This document shows positions 1 to 9,134 of a stretch of DNA of 64,000 bases, piece by piece; positions within the stretch are counted from its first letter, which is position 1, and each line of letters opens with the position of its first letter. Source of the DNA: CAZAFL01 sp964484465 (GTDB taxonomy: Bacteria > Bacteroidota > Ignavibacteria > UBA10030 > SZUA-254); assembly GCA_964484465.1 (NCBI GenBank), contig CAZAFL010000003.1, positions 62,001 through 126,000 on the forward strand, read 5' to 3'. The translations under genes and the position numbers were made by a program. The notes beneath the pieces were generated by a model. The model worked only from the letters and a program-made list of their open reading frames with translations. It did not search any database and was not told where the DNA came from.

Positions 1-2658
1 CAACTTACAACCCTCATCCATGCGATTGTGAAACACGCGTCATTGGGGGATACGATACAGATTGCAAACGAAAAAAACGCAAAAAAAATCCTGCAGCACC
101 CGTTGGAGGAGCGACAGCTGGATTTTCAATATTCTTTCAACTTTAAAGACCTCGAACCGATCTCCGGTATCATCAACGAGACCCCATTCAACATGCAATG
201 TCAATTCGGGGGACATGTTCAGGGGAATGAACAATTGCTCTCGATGGACGGCAAGGGTACAATTGATGAACTATATATCGGTTCGATCCAAAAAGGCCTT
301 CTTGTGCGGGGAGGGACGGTAGAGGTTCACGTACGCGACATCTCCCCCGAACAGACTTTGCAACAATTGTCGGCAAGAGTAGACCTGACAATGCAATCAT
401 GCATCACGAAATCACTTACGTTTGACAGCGTTCAAGCGATGGTACGATATCAAAATAACAAGAACACCTTTTCGTTCAGCAGTATACTCGATTCCACATA
501 CGCGGTTTCGCTCACCGGGAATTCAGCTACACAACCACGGACATACGCGGTCGATTTTGATAAAATTGCAATTGCATTCGGCCCGTATCTCTGGACGAAT
601 GAAGACGATGTTCAGCTTCGCATCAACAAAGACGGCGTGAGAATCATGCACGCACTCATGAAACATGATTCCGAATCTGTCTCTCTCATGGGGCTCGTAG
701 CGGATACAGGGTCTTCCGATCTTACGGTAGCGCTCAGAAAATTTCCCCTCAAAGTCCTGCACACGCTTATCAGAGGTGCAAAATCCACGCGACGGACCCA
801 GGACCTTGACGGGGTGGTTTCTGCCGATGCGCATATCGGCGGATCAATAACCTCCCCAATCATTAACCTCCGGGCGGTTGCCGACGGGATAATGTACCGG
901 AAAAGTTCTATTGGGAGTGCAACGGCGAGAGTCGAATATGCCGAAAAACTGGCGACAGTCGACCTGACTATTAAGCCTTCCACAACCGATTCGCTCACCG
1001 GCCTCATCATTAAGGGAAGGATCCCTATTGACCTCGCTTTGTCCGGAGTTCAGGAGCGATTTCCGGATCAGGAACAACATATCCGTATCTATTCGGAACA
1101 CTTCAATATGAATGTGCTTGAACCTTTCTTGCCGGAGTTCGAAAACCTTACCGGAAATATTGTTTGCGACATGACAATCACCGGGACTCCGCAACGTCCG
1201 CAGTACCTTGGTTCATTGTCTATTACTGATGCCCGTTTTATTTTTGTGCCGAATAATGTTTCATACACCGTTGCCGGTACATTTGAGCCATCAGGAGACA
1301 GTATAACGCTGAAAAACTTCTTCATCCGCAATGTCCCCGAAGACCGGGTAAACGGCGAAGCTCGTGTTACGGGCGGCATCACGATAAGAGACTTCCGGAT
1401 TCATAATTTTAACCTGTGGCTGTACGGTCAATTATTATTTATGAATGATGCCACCAGAAAGCCTATTCCGACAATGTATGGCCCTCTATTTGCCGCAATG
1501 GGCCCCGATGGGCTTCATCTCACTGGAACATTCGACCGCCCCTTTCTTTCCGGAAACCTGTTTGTCCGGGATGCCAATCTCACGTTTCCACCGACCAAAG
1601 AAGGGTTGGGCGGTCGGTCCGGCGTCAAACTCGTCTACATCGTTGTCGATGATACGTCAAAACCAAAACAGGGTCAATCTCCTTTTAGCGAACGCTTTTA
1701 TGCTCTGCATGACACTGTTACTCAGGTTGTTGTAAAACAACGAGCCCCGTCAGACCTATCCTTGATCGACCGGCTGCGGTACGACGTGAATATCGAAACA
1801 CAGGGCCCCACAAGAATTCGCATGATATTTACTCCAAGTACGAACGAAGAGCTTTATGCGGAACTCGAAGGAAAAGTCAACGCCATCAATTACACAGGCA
1901 CACCTAATATTTATGGAGAAATTACTATCTCCCCCAATTCATACTACAATTTTTTCAAGAAATTTGATGCTACGGGAACGTTGAAATTTACAGGACAATG
2001 GGACAACCCGGAACTCGACATCAAAGCAACCTATGAAGGCGTGGCCATTCGGGATACTGCCGAACAGAAAGTGATTGTCGACCTTAGCATTACTGGCAAA
2101 CGCTACGAACCAAAACTTGAAATGGGTATGAAAGTCCAGCTGGAACAAGGAAGAGATCCCGTTGATTGGGCAACGCAAGCCAAGGGAGGAGACGTGCAAT
2201 CGGATGCCATCTCATTTATCCTGACCGGGAAATTCCGTGATGAGCTGACAACAAGAGATAGAGAAAACATTGTTTCCAACGTCGGCTCCGCAGCCGGCAC
2301 CTCGGCAGTGTCAGGGCTTACATCGACATATCTTTCGGGGATGTTGACCGACTTTCTCAGAAAAGAATTTTCCTTCATTCGCAGCGCCGAAGTAACGTAC
2401 GGAGGCGGGAATTTGCAGGGATCTGCCGACCTTCGCTTGAGCGGGGAGGCATTCAAAGGATACTGGAAATTTGGCGGAAGAATATTTAACGACATCGGGA
2501 ACGCAAACGTCAACTATCAGGTCAGCCTCGGCGATGTGTTCAACACTGCAACTATCCGCAACCTGTTCATCGAACTCGAGCGCAAAGTTGAAGGCAGTGA
2601 ATATGAGGAAAAAAAACTTACCAACGCGGCGCGCATCTATTATCGAATCTCTTTTTGA
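1..2658 (+). CDS. TamB-like translocation/assembly module protein (5'-truncated)
   Basis: Frame 1 is open from the first base, so the gene begins before the window; about 885 residues of its C-terminal part are visible. The sequence is long and repetitive, rich in beta-strand patterns such as 'GSITSPIINLRAVADG' and 'GTFDRPFLSGNLFVRDANL'. It ends in a DUF490-type region (around residues 700-876 of the visible part, 'SDAISFILTGKF') with a terminal aromatic residue (RISF). TamB proteins form a beta-taco groove from the inner membrane to an Omp85 partner and help move phospholipids or insert outer-membrane proteins. The stop codon directly abuts the ATG of the RNase R gene with no gap, so the two are probably co-transcribed. 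An Omp85 partner candidate lies at 42868-44601. An AsmA-like relative is the alternative; the family call is fairly secure. Confidence 0.82.
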   Translation, partial: QLTTLIHAIVKHASLGDTIQIANEKNAKKILQHPLEERQLDFQYSFNFKDLEPISGIINETPFNMQCQFGGHVQGNEQLLSMDGKGTIDELYIGSIQKGLLVRGGTVEVHVRDISPEQTLQQLSARVDLTMQSCITKSLTFDSVQAMVRYQNNKNTFSFSSILDSTYAVSLTGNSATQPRTYAVDFDKIAIAFGPYLWTNEDDVQLRINKDGVRIMHALMKHDSESVSLMGLVADTGSSDLTVALRKFPLKVLHTLIRGAKSTRRTQDLDGVVSADAHIGGSITSPIINLRAVADGIMYRKSSIGSATARVEYAEKLATVDLTIKPSTTDSLTGLIIKGRIPIDLALSGVQERFPDQEQHIRIYSEHFNMNVLEPFLPEFENLTGNIVCDMTITGTPQRPQYLGSLSITDARFIFVPNNVSYTVAGTFEPSGDSITLKNFFIRNVPEDRVNGEARVTGGITIRDFRIHNFNLWLYGQLLFMNDATRKPIPTMYGPLFAAMGPDGLHLTGTFDRPFLSGNLFVRDANLTFPPTKEGLGGRSGVKLVYIVVDDTSKPKQGQSPFSERFYALHDTVTQVVVKQRAPSDLSLIDRLRYDVNIETQGPTRIRMIFTPSTNEELYAELEGKVNAINYTGTPNIYGEITISPNSYYNFFKKFDATGTLKFTGQWDNPELDIKATYEGVAIRDTAEQKVIVDLSITGKRYEPKLEMGMKVQLEQGRDPVDWATQAKGGDVQSDAISFILTGKFRDELTTRDRENIVSNVGSAAGTSAVSGLTSTYLSGMLTDFLRKEFSFIRSAEVTYGGGNLQGSADLRLSGEAFKGYWKFGGRIFNDIGNANVNYQVSLGDVFNTATIRNLFIELERKVEGSEYEEKKLTNAARIYYRISF

Positions 2659-4821
2659 ATGACCACAGGGAACAACCCCCAACAACTGAAGGACCGCATC
2701 CTTCGACTGTTCGCAAAATATCCTCAACAGTACTTTAAACCGAAAGAGATAGCGCACAGATTGGCAATCAGGGGTGAGGATGAGTATCGAAACATCCTGA
2801 AAGCGCTGCATGAACTCCTCCAAGAACAGCTTATCAGCCGCGCCCGACGGAAGCGCTATGGCCACGGTCAACCGCCGCCGGGTGCGCGGAGACTCACAGG
2901 CGTACTCTCCCTGACGAAACAGGGTCATGGTTTCATCGACCTTTCCCCTCCGGACGAAGGGAGGGTTTTGATCCCGGCAAGATTCCTCAGCAACGCACTG
3001 GACGGTGACACGGTCACGGTTGTGCTCTTCGCACAACGCTCCCCAGCCGATGAGGAGGGAACAGAGCATATTCTTCCTGAGGGTGAAGTCGTGGAAGTGG
3101 TGAAAAGAAGTAATAAACCAATTATCGGTACGTTTGGAAAAAGCAGTCATTTTTTCTTTGTAACACCCGATGAAACTCGAATCGGGCGTGACATCTATAT
3201 CGCCAGGGGAAAAACACTCGGTGCTCGCCCGGGCCAAAAAGTGGTCGCCCTTCTTGACGGCTGGATCTCACGCCATCTGAATCCCGAAGGGCACATCATT
3301 GAAGTGCTTGGCAAGGCAGGTGAAGTCCGCGCAGAGATGGCCTCTGTTGCGCGGCAATTCCGATTGCCACTCCGGTTCCCGAAAGAGGTGGTATCGGACG
3401 CGGAGAACATACCTGAATCAATCCCCAAGGATGAAATTAAAAAAAGACTCGATCTGCGGAAATCGGTCTGCTTTACAATCGACCCTGAGGATGCAAAAGA
3501 TTTTGATGATGCCGTCTCTCTCGAAATCCTCCCCGATGGAAATTGCCTTCTCGGTGTTCACATCGCCGATGTCAGCTATTACGTCGGCGAAGCGTCTTCC
3601 CTCGACAACGAAGCGTTCACGAGAGGAACGAGCGTGTATCTGGCAGACGAAGTCATTCCCATGTTACCGGAAAAATTATCGAACAGTGTCTGCAGCCTCC
3701 GTCCTCACGAAGACCGGCTTACGTATTCCGTTGTGATGAATATTTCTCCGCAGGGTACCGTCAAAGAATATCGGATAGCAAAAAGTATTATCCACAGCAA
3801 GCGAAGGTTTTCGTATGAAGAAGTCCAAAAAATTATTGAAACCGGTAAAGGCGAATTTTCCGAACCTATTGCGGCGATGCACGCATTGAGTAAAATCCTT
3901 CTGAAGAAACGCATGAAGGAAGGAAGCATCGATTTTGAATCTGTGGAGACAAAGTTTCGATTCGATGAGAATGGGAAACCGTCAGCGATCATAAAAAAAG
4001 TCAGATTGGACGCTCATCGGCTTGTAGAAGAATTTATGCTGCTTGCGAACCAGGTCGTGGCAAAACATATAGGTCTTTCAAAAAAGGATGGAAATAGTAG
4101 TCCATTCGTTTATCGGGTTCACGACCTCCCTGACCCCGAAAAACTCCGCGACCTTGCTTCCTTTGTCGAACACCTCGGCTATTCCTTGCATGCGGGCAAG
4201 GGGGTCACATCCCGCGCAATACAAACACTGCTCAATAGCATTAAAGGAAAAGAAGAAGAAAATGTTATCAATGAAGTTGCGATCCGTTCGATGGCAAAAG
4301 CCGTTTACTCGGAAAAAAACATAGGTCATTTTGGATTGGGCTTCAAATACTATACGCACTTCACATCTCCAATCCGCCGGTATCCCGACCTGATCGTTCA
4401 CCGGTTGCTTTGGGAGTATGACCACAACATGGCTCACAGACGGCGAGAGCAGATTGCCGCAAAATTGCCGGATATGTGTAAACACTCATCTGAAATGGAA
4501 CGAAATGCAATGGAAGCTGAGCGCGCTTCGGTGAAGGTCATGCAGGTCGAATATATGAAACGGCATGTTGGAGATGAATTCCATGCTATCATTTCCGGCG
4601 TTACAAATTTTGGAATATTTGTCGAAATCACCGACACGCTTGTTGAAGGCCTCATCCATGTGCGTGATTTGGAAGACGACTTTTATGTCTACGACGAAAA
4701 AAAATACTCACTCATCGGTAAGCGCACAAAAAAACGTTATCGCCTCGGCGATAAAGTAACGGTGCAGGTCGTGCGCGTCGATCCCGAAGAGCGCGAGATC
4801 GATTTCGCACTTGTGGAATAA
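2659..4821 (+). CDS. rnr: Ribonuclease R
   Basis: 720-residue 3'-5' exoribonuclease of the RNB (RNase II/R) family, which degrades structured RNA and supports rRNA and tmRNA quality control. Domains in order: N-terminal winged helix (about 1-70), cold-shock/OB domains (about 75-235), RNB catalytic domain (about 255-590) and S1 domain (about 635-718). The RNB metal site is visible as 'DPEDAKDFDDAVSLE', which supplies the acidic residues; further family signatures are 'HIADVSYYV' and 'HFTSPIRRYPDLIVHR'. The S1 domain reads 'GVTNFGIFVEITDTLVEGLIHV'. The length is close to that of other RNase R proteins. ATG follows the tamB-like stop with zero spacing, so translation is probably coupled. Confidence 0.95.
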   Translation: MTTGNNPQQLKDRILRLFAKYPQQYFKPKEIAHRLAIRGEDEYRNILKALHELLQEQLISRARRKRYGHGQPPPGARRLTGVLSLTKQGHGFIDLSPPDEGRVLIPARFLSNALDGDTVTVVLFAQRSPADEEGTEHILPEGEVVEVVKRSNKPIIGTFGKSSHFFFVTPDETRIGRDIYIARGKTLGARPGQKVVALLDGWISRHLNPEGHIIEVLGKAGEVRAEMASVARQFRLPLRFPKEVVSDAENIPESIPKDEIKKRLDLRKSVCFTIDPEDAKDFDDAVSLEILPDGNCLLGVHIADVSYYVGEASSLDNEAFTRGTSVYLADEVIPMLPEKLSNSVCSLRPHEDRLTYSVVMNISPQGTVKEYRIAKSIIHSKRRFSYEEVQKIIETGKGEFSEPIAAMHALSKILLKKRMKEGSIDFESVETKFRFDENGKPSAIIKKVRLDAHRLVEEFMLLANQVVAKHIGLSKKDGNSSPFVYRVHDLPDPEKLRDLASFVEHLGYSLHAGKGVTSRAIQTLLNSIKGKEEENVINEVAIRSMAKAVYSEKNIGHFGLGFKYYTHFTSPIRRYPDLIVHRLLWEYDHNMAHRRREQIAAKLPDMCKHSSEMERNAMEAERASVKVMQVEYMKRHVGDEFHAIISGVTNFGIFVEITDTLVEGLIHVRDLEDDFYVYDEKKYSLIGKRTKKRYRLGDKVTVQVVRVDPEEREIDFALVE

Positions 4822-4857
4822 TAATCAATCTTATCGGATTAACATTTCATTCTGGCC

Positions 4858-5511
4858 GTGGAATTTCTTACAAAGGTATTCGATTTCGCCCTCCACATTG
4901 ATGTCCATCTTCATGAGCTCATTGTTACCTACGGGTTGTGGACGTATGCGATTCTATTCATCATTATTTTTTGTGAAACCGGACTCGTGGTCTTTCCTTT
5001 TTTACCCGGCGATTCCCTCCTTTTTGCTGCGGGAGCATTTGCGGCAACCGGAACGCTGGACCCCATCTGGCTCTTTATTTTGCTATCTGTGGCAGCTATC
5101 ACGGGCAATATTGTTAATTACTGGATAGGATATTATGTTGGACCAACGGTATTACAGAAAAATAACATCCGGTTTTTGCGCAAGGAATATCTTGACCGTA
5201 CTCATAAATTTTTTGAGAAACATGGGGGGAAGACAATCGTGTTTGCGAGATTCATTCCGATCATCCGAACCTTTGCTCCCTTCGTGGCAGGCGTTGGGTT
5301 TATGACATATGGCCGGTTCATGCTGTACAATATTGTTGCAGGCATCGGTTGGGTCGGAATGTTTGTCGCCGGCGGATATTTCTTTGGAAACCTTCCATCC
5401 GTCAAAGAGCATTTCACACTCGTGATTGTCGCAATTATCGTCATCTCCACGCTCCCCCCGATCATTGAGTTTGTCCGCGGCCAGTTTCGTTCAAACACCT
5501 CCGGAGAGTAA
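4858..5511 (+). CDS. DedA family membrane protein
   Basis: 217-residue polytopic protein of the DedA/VTT (SNARE-associated) family, whose bacterial members are linked to undecaprenyl-phosphate recycling and membrane homeostasis. Family marks are 'FCETGLVVFPFLPGDSLLF' early and 'GGKTIVFARFIPIIRTFAPF' in the middle, including the conserved F-x-R-F-x-P-x-x-R arrangement. About five hydrophobic segments are apparent. The chosen start is a GTG 36 bases after the rnr stop; no good ribosome binding site is visible, and the next in-frame ATG would remove the conserved amphipathic N-terminus. The specific substrate cannot be told from sequence. Confidence 0.9.
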   Translation: MEFLTKVFDFALHIDVHLHELIVTYGLWTYAILFIIIFCETGLVVFPFLPGDSLLFAAGAFAATGTLDPIWLFILLSVAAITGNIVNYWIGYYVGPTVLQKNNIRFLRKEYLDRTHKFFEKHGGKTIVFARFIPIIRTFAPFVAGVGFMTYGRFMLYNIVAGIGWVGMFVAGGYFFGNLPSVKEHFTLVIVAIIVISTLPPIIEFVRGQFRSNTSGE

Positions 5512-5558
5512 TTCATGCCCGGTTTCTGTTCTTGCCATTTTTTGCTATATTGCGCCGC

Positions 5559-6416
5559 ATGAGAACAATACCAATACTATGTGCTGTTGCTATCCTCCTA
5601 ACTGGGTGTATTCATACAATTGCGATCAACACCATCGGTGGAATTCTCGACAACGGGTTTGATGTTATTAACGAAGAACAGGATCTTGATATTGCGGAGA
5701 AAAGTATCGCGTCAAATCTAAAATTATTGGAAGCGCTTATAAAAAGCGACCCCGGAAATGAACATTTTCTCCTCATGGCGTCCGAAGGGTATTCGAGTTA
5801 TTCCCTCGGTTTTGTTGAAGACGACAGCATCGAGCGGGCAAAACTGTTTTACCTGCGTGGGAAAGAATACGGCTTGAGAGTCCTAAAACAACATAAGCAA
5901 TTCGCAGATGCTCTTGACGGATCCATCAACGAATTTCAGCTTGCACTGGCACAATTGACAAAGGAGGATGTTCCGGCAGTATTCTGGACTGCGGTCGGCT
6001 GGGGAAGCTACTCAGGCCTGAGTCTTACAGACCCCGGCGCTATCGCGGACATCCCTAAAATTGAAGCGATGATGAAGTTTGTGATGGAAGAAGATTCAAC
6101 CTATTTTCACGGCGGCGCACTTTTTTTTCTTGGTGCATTATATGGCGGCAGGACGAAAATTCTCGGTGGCGAACCGGAACGGTCCCACGACCTCTTTGAC
6201 AGATGCCTGAAAATCAATCAGGGTAAATTTTTGATGACCTATTACTACTACGCACGTTCATACTCAATCCAAACACAGAACCGGGAACTGTTTAAGCAGT
6301 GCTTGTCGGCAATCGATGCAGCTTCTCTCAACGTTCTTCCGGAATCCAGACTTTCGAATGCAATTGCAAAAAGGAAGAGTCATCTCCTGAGAGAAAAAAT
6401 CGATAGTTTATTCTGA
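5559..6416 (+). CDS. TRAP transporter T-component (TatT-like) lipoprotein
   Basis: About 285 residues. ATG at 5559 gives a lipoprotein signal ending LLTGC; the frame is open a little further upstream from a TTG, but that would bury the lipobox. The mature protein is helical and repeat-like ('SIERAKLFYLRGKEYGLRVL', 'YYYYARSYSIQTQNRELF'). It matches the TatT family of tetratricopeptide-associated TRAP transporters, in which a periplasmic TPR lipoprotein trimer works with a DctP-type binding protein. The DctP-type gene follows directly, which supports the call. The family usually lies in a T-P-Q-M cluster; the Q and M permease genes are absent here. A TATATT sequence at 5546-5551 lies only 7 bases before the ATG; its -35 region is poor, so I do not claim a promoter. 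Confidence 0.8.
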   Translation: MRTIPILCAVAILLTGCIHTIAINTIGGILDNGFDVINEEQDLDIAEKSIASNLKLLEALIKSDPGNEHFLLMASEGYSSYSLGFVEDDSIERAKLFYLRGKEYGLRVLKQHKQFADALDGSINEFQLALAQLTKEDVPAVFWTAVGWGSYSGLSLTDPGAIADIPKIEAMMKFVMEEDSTYFHGGALFFLGALYGGRTKILGGEPERSHDLFDRCLKINQGKFLMTYYYYARSYSIQTQNRELFKQCLSAIDAASLNVLPESRLSNAIAKRKSHLLREKIDSLF

Positions 6417-6420
6417 CATG

Positions 6421-6449
6421 TGTACACAGACACAATTATACGATAGAAT
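6421..6449 (+). promoter_or_regulatory. Possible sigma-70-type promoter before the TRAP binding protein
   Basis: TGTACA (6421-6426), 17-base spacer, TAGAAT (6444-6449). The -10 matches consensus at five positions and the -35 at four. It sits just after the TatT stop and just before the ribosome binding site of the next gene, so the leader would be about 10 bases. It may be fortuitous. Confidence 0.3.
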
Positions 6450-6464
6450 ACGGAAGGATAACGA

Positions 6465-7463
6465 TTGAAAAACATTCTGCTATGCCTGCTGATAGCAGCG
6501 ACTCATATGTATGCCCAACAATACACCATCAAGTTTGCGACACTGGCGCCCGAAGGGAGTACGTGGATACAGGTGATGAAGGAATATGACCAGGCAATCC
6601 GGAAAGAAAGTGGAGGAAGACTCGGCTTCAAAATCTATCCGGGCGGCGTTCAGGGAGACGAAAAAGATGTTCTTCGTAAAATCAAGCTCGGACAGCTGCA
6701 GAGCGCGGGAGTGACGGGCAACGGACTGACAACAATTGCGCCAAGAGCCCGCATTCTCGATTCCCCGTTCCTTTTCAAATCATATGGTGAAGTCGATTAT
6801 GTGTATAAGAATTTTGAAAAAGAATTCAACCAGGCATTCGAAGAAAATGGTTTTATCAACCTCGGATGGTCCGAAGTCGGATTCGTGTATGTTTTTACAA
6901 ACACTCCGGTAAAAACGCAGGCGGACTTGAAAAAGGTGAAAATGTGGATGTGGGAAGGAGACCCCGTCGCAGAGGCAACATTCAGGGCGTTGGATATCCA
7001 CCCGATTCCGCTTTCGATTGCCGATGTGCTGACGTCACTTCAGACAAAACTTATCGACGGCGTATACACCACACCACTCGCTGCATTAGGATACCAGTGG
7101 TTTACTCGCGTGAAATATATGCTGAATATACCTCTTGCTGATGCAGCCGGTGCTATTGTTATTTCAAAGAAAAAATTTGACGAACTTCCCACCGACCTTC
7201 AGGAGATTCTCCTCAGGAACGGCAAACATTACATGCGCAAACTTACAGAGCTCATCCGTAAAGATACATCAATTGAAACATTGAAGAAAAATGGAGTCAC
7301 CGTGATCGAACCGCCTTCCCGGGAAGAACTTGCAAGATACGACGACGTGGGAAAGCGGGGAAGGCGTCTTCTTGCAGGAAAGCTCTATAGTGAGGACCTA
7401 TTGAACCGGGTTGAAAAGGCAATCGCCGATTATCGAACGACCAACGGCAAAGAATCCAAATAA
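6465..7463 (+). CDS. TRAP transporter substrate-binding protein, DctP family
   Basis: 332 residues with a cleavable signal peptide (MKNILLCLLIAATHMYAQ). The mature start 'YTIKFATLAPEGSTWIQVM' is typical of DctP-type periplasmic solute receptors, as are 'GGRLGFKIYPGGVQGDEKDV' and 'DGVYTTPLAAL'. The start is a TTG preceded by a clear GGAAGGA ribosome binding site at 6452-6458. These proteins bind organic acids and related solutes and deliver them to a DctQ-DctM membrane pair. The usual carboxylate-binding Arg region is replaced by 'KVKMWMWEGDPVAEATFRAL', as in the TatP branch that works with TatT lipoproteins. The neighbouring upstream TatT gene fits. No permease gene is in the window. The substrate is unknown. 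Confidence 0.88.
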   Translation: MKNILLCLLIAATHMYAQQYTIKFATLAPEGSTWIQVMKEYDQAIRKESGGRLGFKIYPGGVQGDEKDVLRKIKLGQLQSAGVTGNGLTTIAPRARILDSPFLFKSYGEVDYVYKNFEKEFNQAFEENGFINLGWSEVGFVYVFTNTPVKTQADLKKVKMWMWEGDPVAEATFRALDIHPIPLSIADVLTSLQTKLIDGVYTTPLAALGYQWFTRVKYMLNIPLADAAGAIVISKKKFDELPTDLQEILLRNGKHYMRKLTELIRKDTSIETLKKNGVTVIEPPSREELARYDDVGKRGRRLLAGKLYSEDLLNRVEKAIADYRTTNGKESK

Positions 7464-7514
7464 CCTTCTTCAACAAACTATCCATGTCGATAGAACATTT
7501 CAGGAGATGAGAGA

Positions 7515-8042
7515 ATGAAAAAAAAATTGTTACTCCTTACACTTGTTTTTTGTTTGACTGTTGCAATTCATGCACAGGAAGGTCACCTCATCCCAAACCC
7601 GGTCAGGAAAATCCCGAAATGGGTGAGAACGGTTTTCACTTCTCAGCAACTCGATAACCGTTACCAGATCACGTATCAACTTTATCCTCCCTCTCTTAAT
7701 GGAGATTTTAACGGAGACCATAAAAAAGATTGTGCGATTCTCGTTCAGGAAAAATCGAGCGGGAAATTCGGCATCGCTGTCATTCATGGAAAAGAAGCCC
7801 AGGCATTCAAAAACCGCATCATCGTCCTTGGCGCCGGCAACGCGTTCAGCACTCTCGGTGATGATTTAAAATGGATGAAACTTTGGAGTACTTTTAGCCC
7901 GCGGAAGCCCGCTCAGGGAAGCGAACAATTGAAACATCCTCAATTGGAAGGAACCGCCATCAGAGTGCAGTCGACAGATGGCGGCAGCGGCCTTGTGTAT
8001 TGGGACGGGAAAAAATATGCATGGTATTCACTGCGCCGATGA
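7515..8042 (+). CDS. Small secreted protein with an FG-GAP-like calcium loop
   Basis: 175 residues, with a signal peptide (MKKKLLLLTLVFCLTVAIHAQ) and a good AGGAG site at 7502-7506. I do not recognise the family. Around residues 58-72 it contains 'NGDFNGDHKKDCAILV', which resembles the D-x-N-x-D-x-x-x-D calcium loop of FG-GAP/VCBS repeats. The C-terminal half contains 'STDGGSGLVYWDGKKYAWY', which looks like the end of a small beta domain. It follows the TRAP binding protein in the place where permease genes would be expected, but it has no membrane segments beyond the signal. Probably periplasmic or surface located. Confidence 0.7.
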   Translation: MKKKLLLLTLVFCLTVAIHAQEGHLIPNPVRKIPKWVRTVFTSQQLDNRYQITYQLYPPSLNGDFNGDHKKDCAILVQEKSSGKFGIAVIHGKEAQAFKNRIIVLGAGNAFSTLGDDLKWMKLWSTFSPRKPAQGSEQLKHPQLEGTAIRVQSTDGGSGLVYWDGKKYAWYSLRR

Positions 8043-8098
8043 AAATGTGTTGATTCATAACCTCCAAACCCTTTTGGGTCTTCTATTTACTCCACCGA

Positions 8099-9133
8099 AT
8101 GGGTACATTTACCCTCAACGAATCGTTACTTGCAAGCCTTAATATACTCCCGAGAGCTATCTATGATGCCTTCCCTGCTGTATTATTCGGCAGGATGCTT
8201 GTCATTTCAACCAGGCTGGGTGTATTCGACACCCTTGATGAACAGGCACAAACCTGCAGTGAGCTCGCCCGCCGTCTGAAGGTCCACCCAAAAGGAATGG
8301 CACTCATCTGCGATGCTCTCACCGCATCTCATTATCTTAAGAAACATGGAGAAAAATATTCCCTATCCGCACAATCAAAAAAATGGCTTGTTCAGTCCTC
8401 TCCTTCATATCTCGGAAACTTTTTTGCATATATAGACCTTCTCTATTCACATTGGCTAAACCTCGAAGAAACCTTGAAACAGGGTAAACCCCCAACGACC
8501 TATGTTCAATCCTTCAATGAGAACGAATGGAAAATATACACATCAGGCATGATGGACCTTGCAAAATTATTATTGCCTTACCTCATTCCGAAGATCGACA
8601 TCCCTGTTCATGCCCGGTCGCTTCTTGACGTCGGAGGTTCCCACGGGTTGTATGCCATGGAAGTGTGCAAGAGACACCCCTTGCTACACGCGACCATTGC
8701 CGACTTTCCTCAGGTCCTCGCCATCACTCAACAGTTCGTTCACGAACATCACGTTGAAAACCGCGTAGCTCTGATGCCTTGCGATCTGACAACAACAGCC
8801 TTCGAGCCGGAAAAGTATGACGTTGTCTTTGTGTTCAACATTGTCCACGGTTTTAACCATGAAACCAACAAAAAGTTATTCTCTGTCATTTCATCTTCAC
8901 TGAAACCGCAAGGGGTGGTGTACATTATGGATCAATTCAAAGAAAGTCGTGCATCCGGTGTTCGGCGTCTGCTACCTCTTATGGTCGGATTAAACCTGCT
9001 CAACGAAATCGGCGGGAATGTCTACACGTTCCAGGAAATTAAGGCGATCTGTACAGATGCAGGACTATCCCCTGTCAAACTCACCCGACTAATTACTCCC
9101 GGTGTAAGCCTCATAACAGCGAAGCGAGGATAA
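8099..9133 (+). CDS. SAM-dependent O-methyltransferase-like protein (AcnD/HIOMT-type)
   Basis: 344 residues. The N-terminal part (about 20-100) is a helical dimerisation domain with a winged-helix pattern ('CSELARRLKVHPKGMALICD'). The C-terminal class I Rossmann domain carries motif I 'LLDVGGSHGLYAME' near residue 180 and the post-motif 'DVVFVFNIVHGF' near 240. This arrangement is shared by small-molecule O-methyltransferases such as those acting on hydroxyindoles, polyketides or quinones. The C-terminus reads 'YTFQEIKAICTDAGL', usual for the family. The acceptor is unknown; no biosynthetic cluster surrounds it. It ends two bases before the convergent hydrolase gene. Confidence 0.82.
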   Translation: MGTFTLNESLLASLNILPRAIYDAFPAVLFGRMLVISTRLGVFDTLDEQAQTCSELARRLKVHPKGMALICDALTASHYLKKHGEKYSLSAQSKKWLVQSSPSYLGNFFAYIDLLYSHWLNLEETLKQGKPPTTYVQSFNENEWKIYTSGMMDLAKLLLPYLIPKIDIPVHARSLLDVGGSHGLYAMEVCKRHPLLHATIADFPQVLAITQQFVHEHHVENRVALMPCDLTTTAFEPEKYDVVFVFNIVHGFNHETNKKLFSVISSSLKPQGVVYIMDQFKESRASGVRRLLPLMVGLNLLNEIGGNVYTFQEIKAICTDAGLSPVKLTRLITPGVSLITAKRG

Positions 9134-9134
9134 T

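Noticed and set aside
2311..3237. Long minus-strand open frame (308 codons) across the tamB/rnr junction
   Set aside because: It is antisense to two well-supported genes, has no recognisable motif and uses an amino-acid mix typical of a shadow frame.
8060..8090. Possible terminator AACCC-TTTT-GGGT after the small secreted protein
   Set aside because: The stem is only about four base pairs and the following T-run is broken.
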